Origin: Opitutales bacterium
Lineage (GTDB): Bacteria; Verrucomicrobiota; Verrucomicrobiia; Opitutales; Seribacteraceae
Assembly (NCBI GenBank): GCA_028045305.1
Contig: JAOFTV010000017.1
Location: 1 to 41,179 of the forward strand
DNA: 41,179 nt
Direction of reading: 5' to 3'
Shown: positions 40,683-41,179 of the stretch, piece after piece
Layout: each line of letters opens with the position of its first letter
Numbering within the stretch: the stretch's first letter is position 1
The notes under the pieces: generated by a model
Database searches by the model: none
Told to the model about the DNA's origin: nothing
The model's input: the letters and a program-made list of their open reading frames with translations, nothing else
Position numbers and translations under genes: made by a program

Positions 40683-41179
40683 ACAACCTCGCAATTGGGC
40701 AAAAGTTTACGCAATTGATCAATTTGTTCCTCGGGAAAGGAATTTCCCATTGCCACCAGCGTTTTAAGATTTCTCAAGGACATCAAAGGAGTAAGGTCGG
40801 AAACCTGATTGTTGGCAAAAGTAAGTACTCGCAAATGTCGCATTCCTACCAATGGGGATAAATCGGTAATCTCATTATTGTCCAAAAACAGTTCTTTTAA
40901 ACCAGATAGCTTAGCAAGCGGGGCAACACTCTGTATTTGATTTGATCGCAGACTAAGTTCCTGCATTTTCTTTAGATTGGACAGGGGCGAAAGGTTGCGA
41001 ATCTCATTTTTATTGATTCGGAGCTGTTCCAAATTGGATAATTTTGCAAGAGGCCAAATATTTTTAATCCGATTTTCACTTAACCGTAGCCAGCTTAGAT
41101 CAGAAAGTTTCCTCAGGCTTTCTAGCTGTACAAGCTGGTTACCCGAAAGGTAAAGCGTTTGCAACCCCACTAAATTCCC
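40673..41179 (-). CDS. Leucine-rich repeat protein, 3' part (5' end outside window)
   Basis: The frame stays open to the window's right edge (GNLVGLQTLYLSGNQL), so the start lies beyond it; the GTG at 41170 is internal. The visible 168 residues are about seven internalin-type repeats of 22 residues (LSWLRLSENRIKNIWPLAKLSN, LEQLRINKNEIRNLSPLSNLKK, LKELFLDNNEITDLSPLVGMRH), ending in a cap NSFPEEQIDQLRKLLPNCEVVYR. A protein-protein binding surface is expected; localisation depends on the missing N-terminus. It converges on the MORN-like gene. Confidence 0.85.
   Translation of the reverse strand, partial: GNLVGLQTLYLSGNQLVQLESLRKLSDLSWLRLSENRIKNIWPLAKLSNLEQLRINKNEIRNLSPLSNLKKMQELSLRSNQIQSVAPLAKLSGLKELFLDNNEITDLSPLVGMRHLRVLTFANNQVSDLTPLMSLRNLKTLVAMGNSFPEEQIDQLRKLLPNCEVVYR

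Overview
The window is a bacterial chromosome segment of about 41 kb, dominated by housekeeping genes. It looks like Verrucomicrobiota, probably Opitutia/Puniceicoccales. This placement is an inference from several signs: a Trp-rich C-terminal domain on a giant surface protein, an exported methyltransferase of a type I associate with Planctomycetes/Verrucomicrobia, a PPi-type phosphofructokinase, FolE2, MenB, and a near absence of Shine-Dalgarno sequences. No rRNA, tRNA, CRISPR array or insertion sequence was recognised.

Layout. 1-809 is the 3' end of a dihydroorotase gene. 828-5499 is a minus-strand run in the order gpmA, folE2, a CelD-like acetyltransferase, pdxH, a 64-codon unknown and menB; the last three are joined by ATGA overlaps. 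5626-10293 carries fxsA, a lipoprotein, a small unknown, a rhomboid protease and valS. 10308-16213 holds a Ski2-like helicase divergent from folA, then a lysA-like gene overlapping a cystathionine gamma-synthase-like gene. 16217-19944 is pfp, purB and ispH on the minus strand behind a clear terminator. 20027-22530 has an exported methyltransferase, an exported unknown and a cell-wall amidase.

The part most worth attention is about 22.6-30.4 kb, an AT-rich stretch that reads as a self-contained regulatory unit. It encodes an NtrC-type sigma-54 activator, a membrane histidine kinase translationally coupled to an outer-membrane-type protein, two paralogous exported helical proteins of unknown function (one broken by a 1-base frameshift), an exported EF-hand protein and another unknown. 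Three of these transcription units share the same upstream architecture: two AT-cored GG...CC elements 32-33 bp apart, then 91-94 bp further a sigma-54-like TGGCAY-N5-ATGRAA element, then the ATG 53-55 bp beyond. I infer that this is a local sigma-54 regulon of the encoded two-component system.

30.5-33.9 kb encodes a 1136-residue surface protein (PQQ-type propeller, nine InlB-B-like repeats, Trp-rich C-terminus). The rest is recR/ybaB, an SDR epimerase, a likely deglycation pair (LMW phosphatase and fructosamine kinase-like) coupled to hpt and a YqaA-like membrane protein, an ABC-F ATPase, a MORN-like lipoprotein and a partial leucine-rich-repeat protein.
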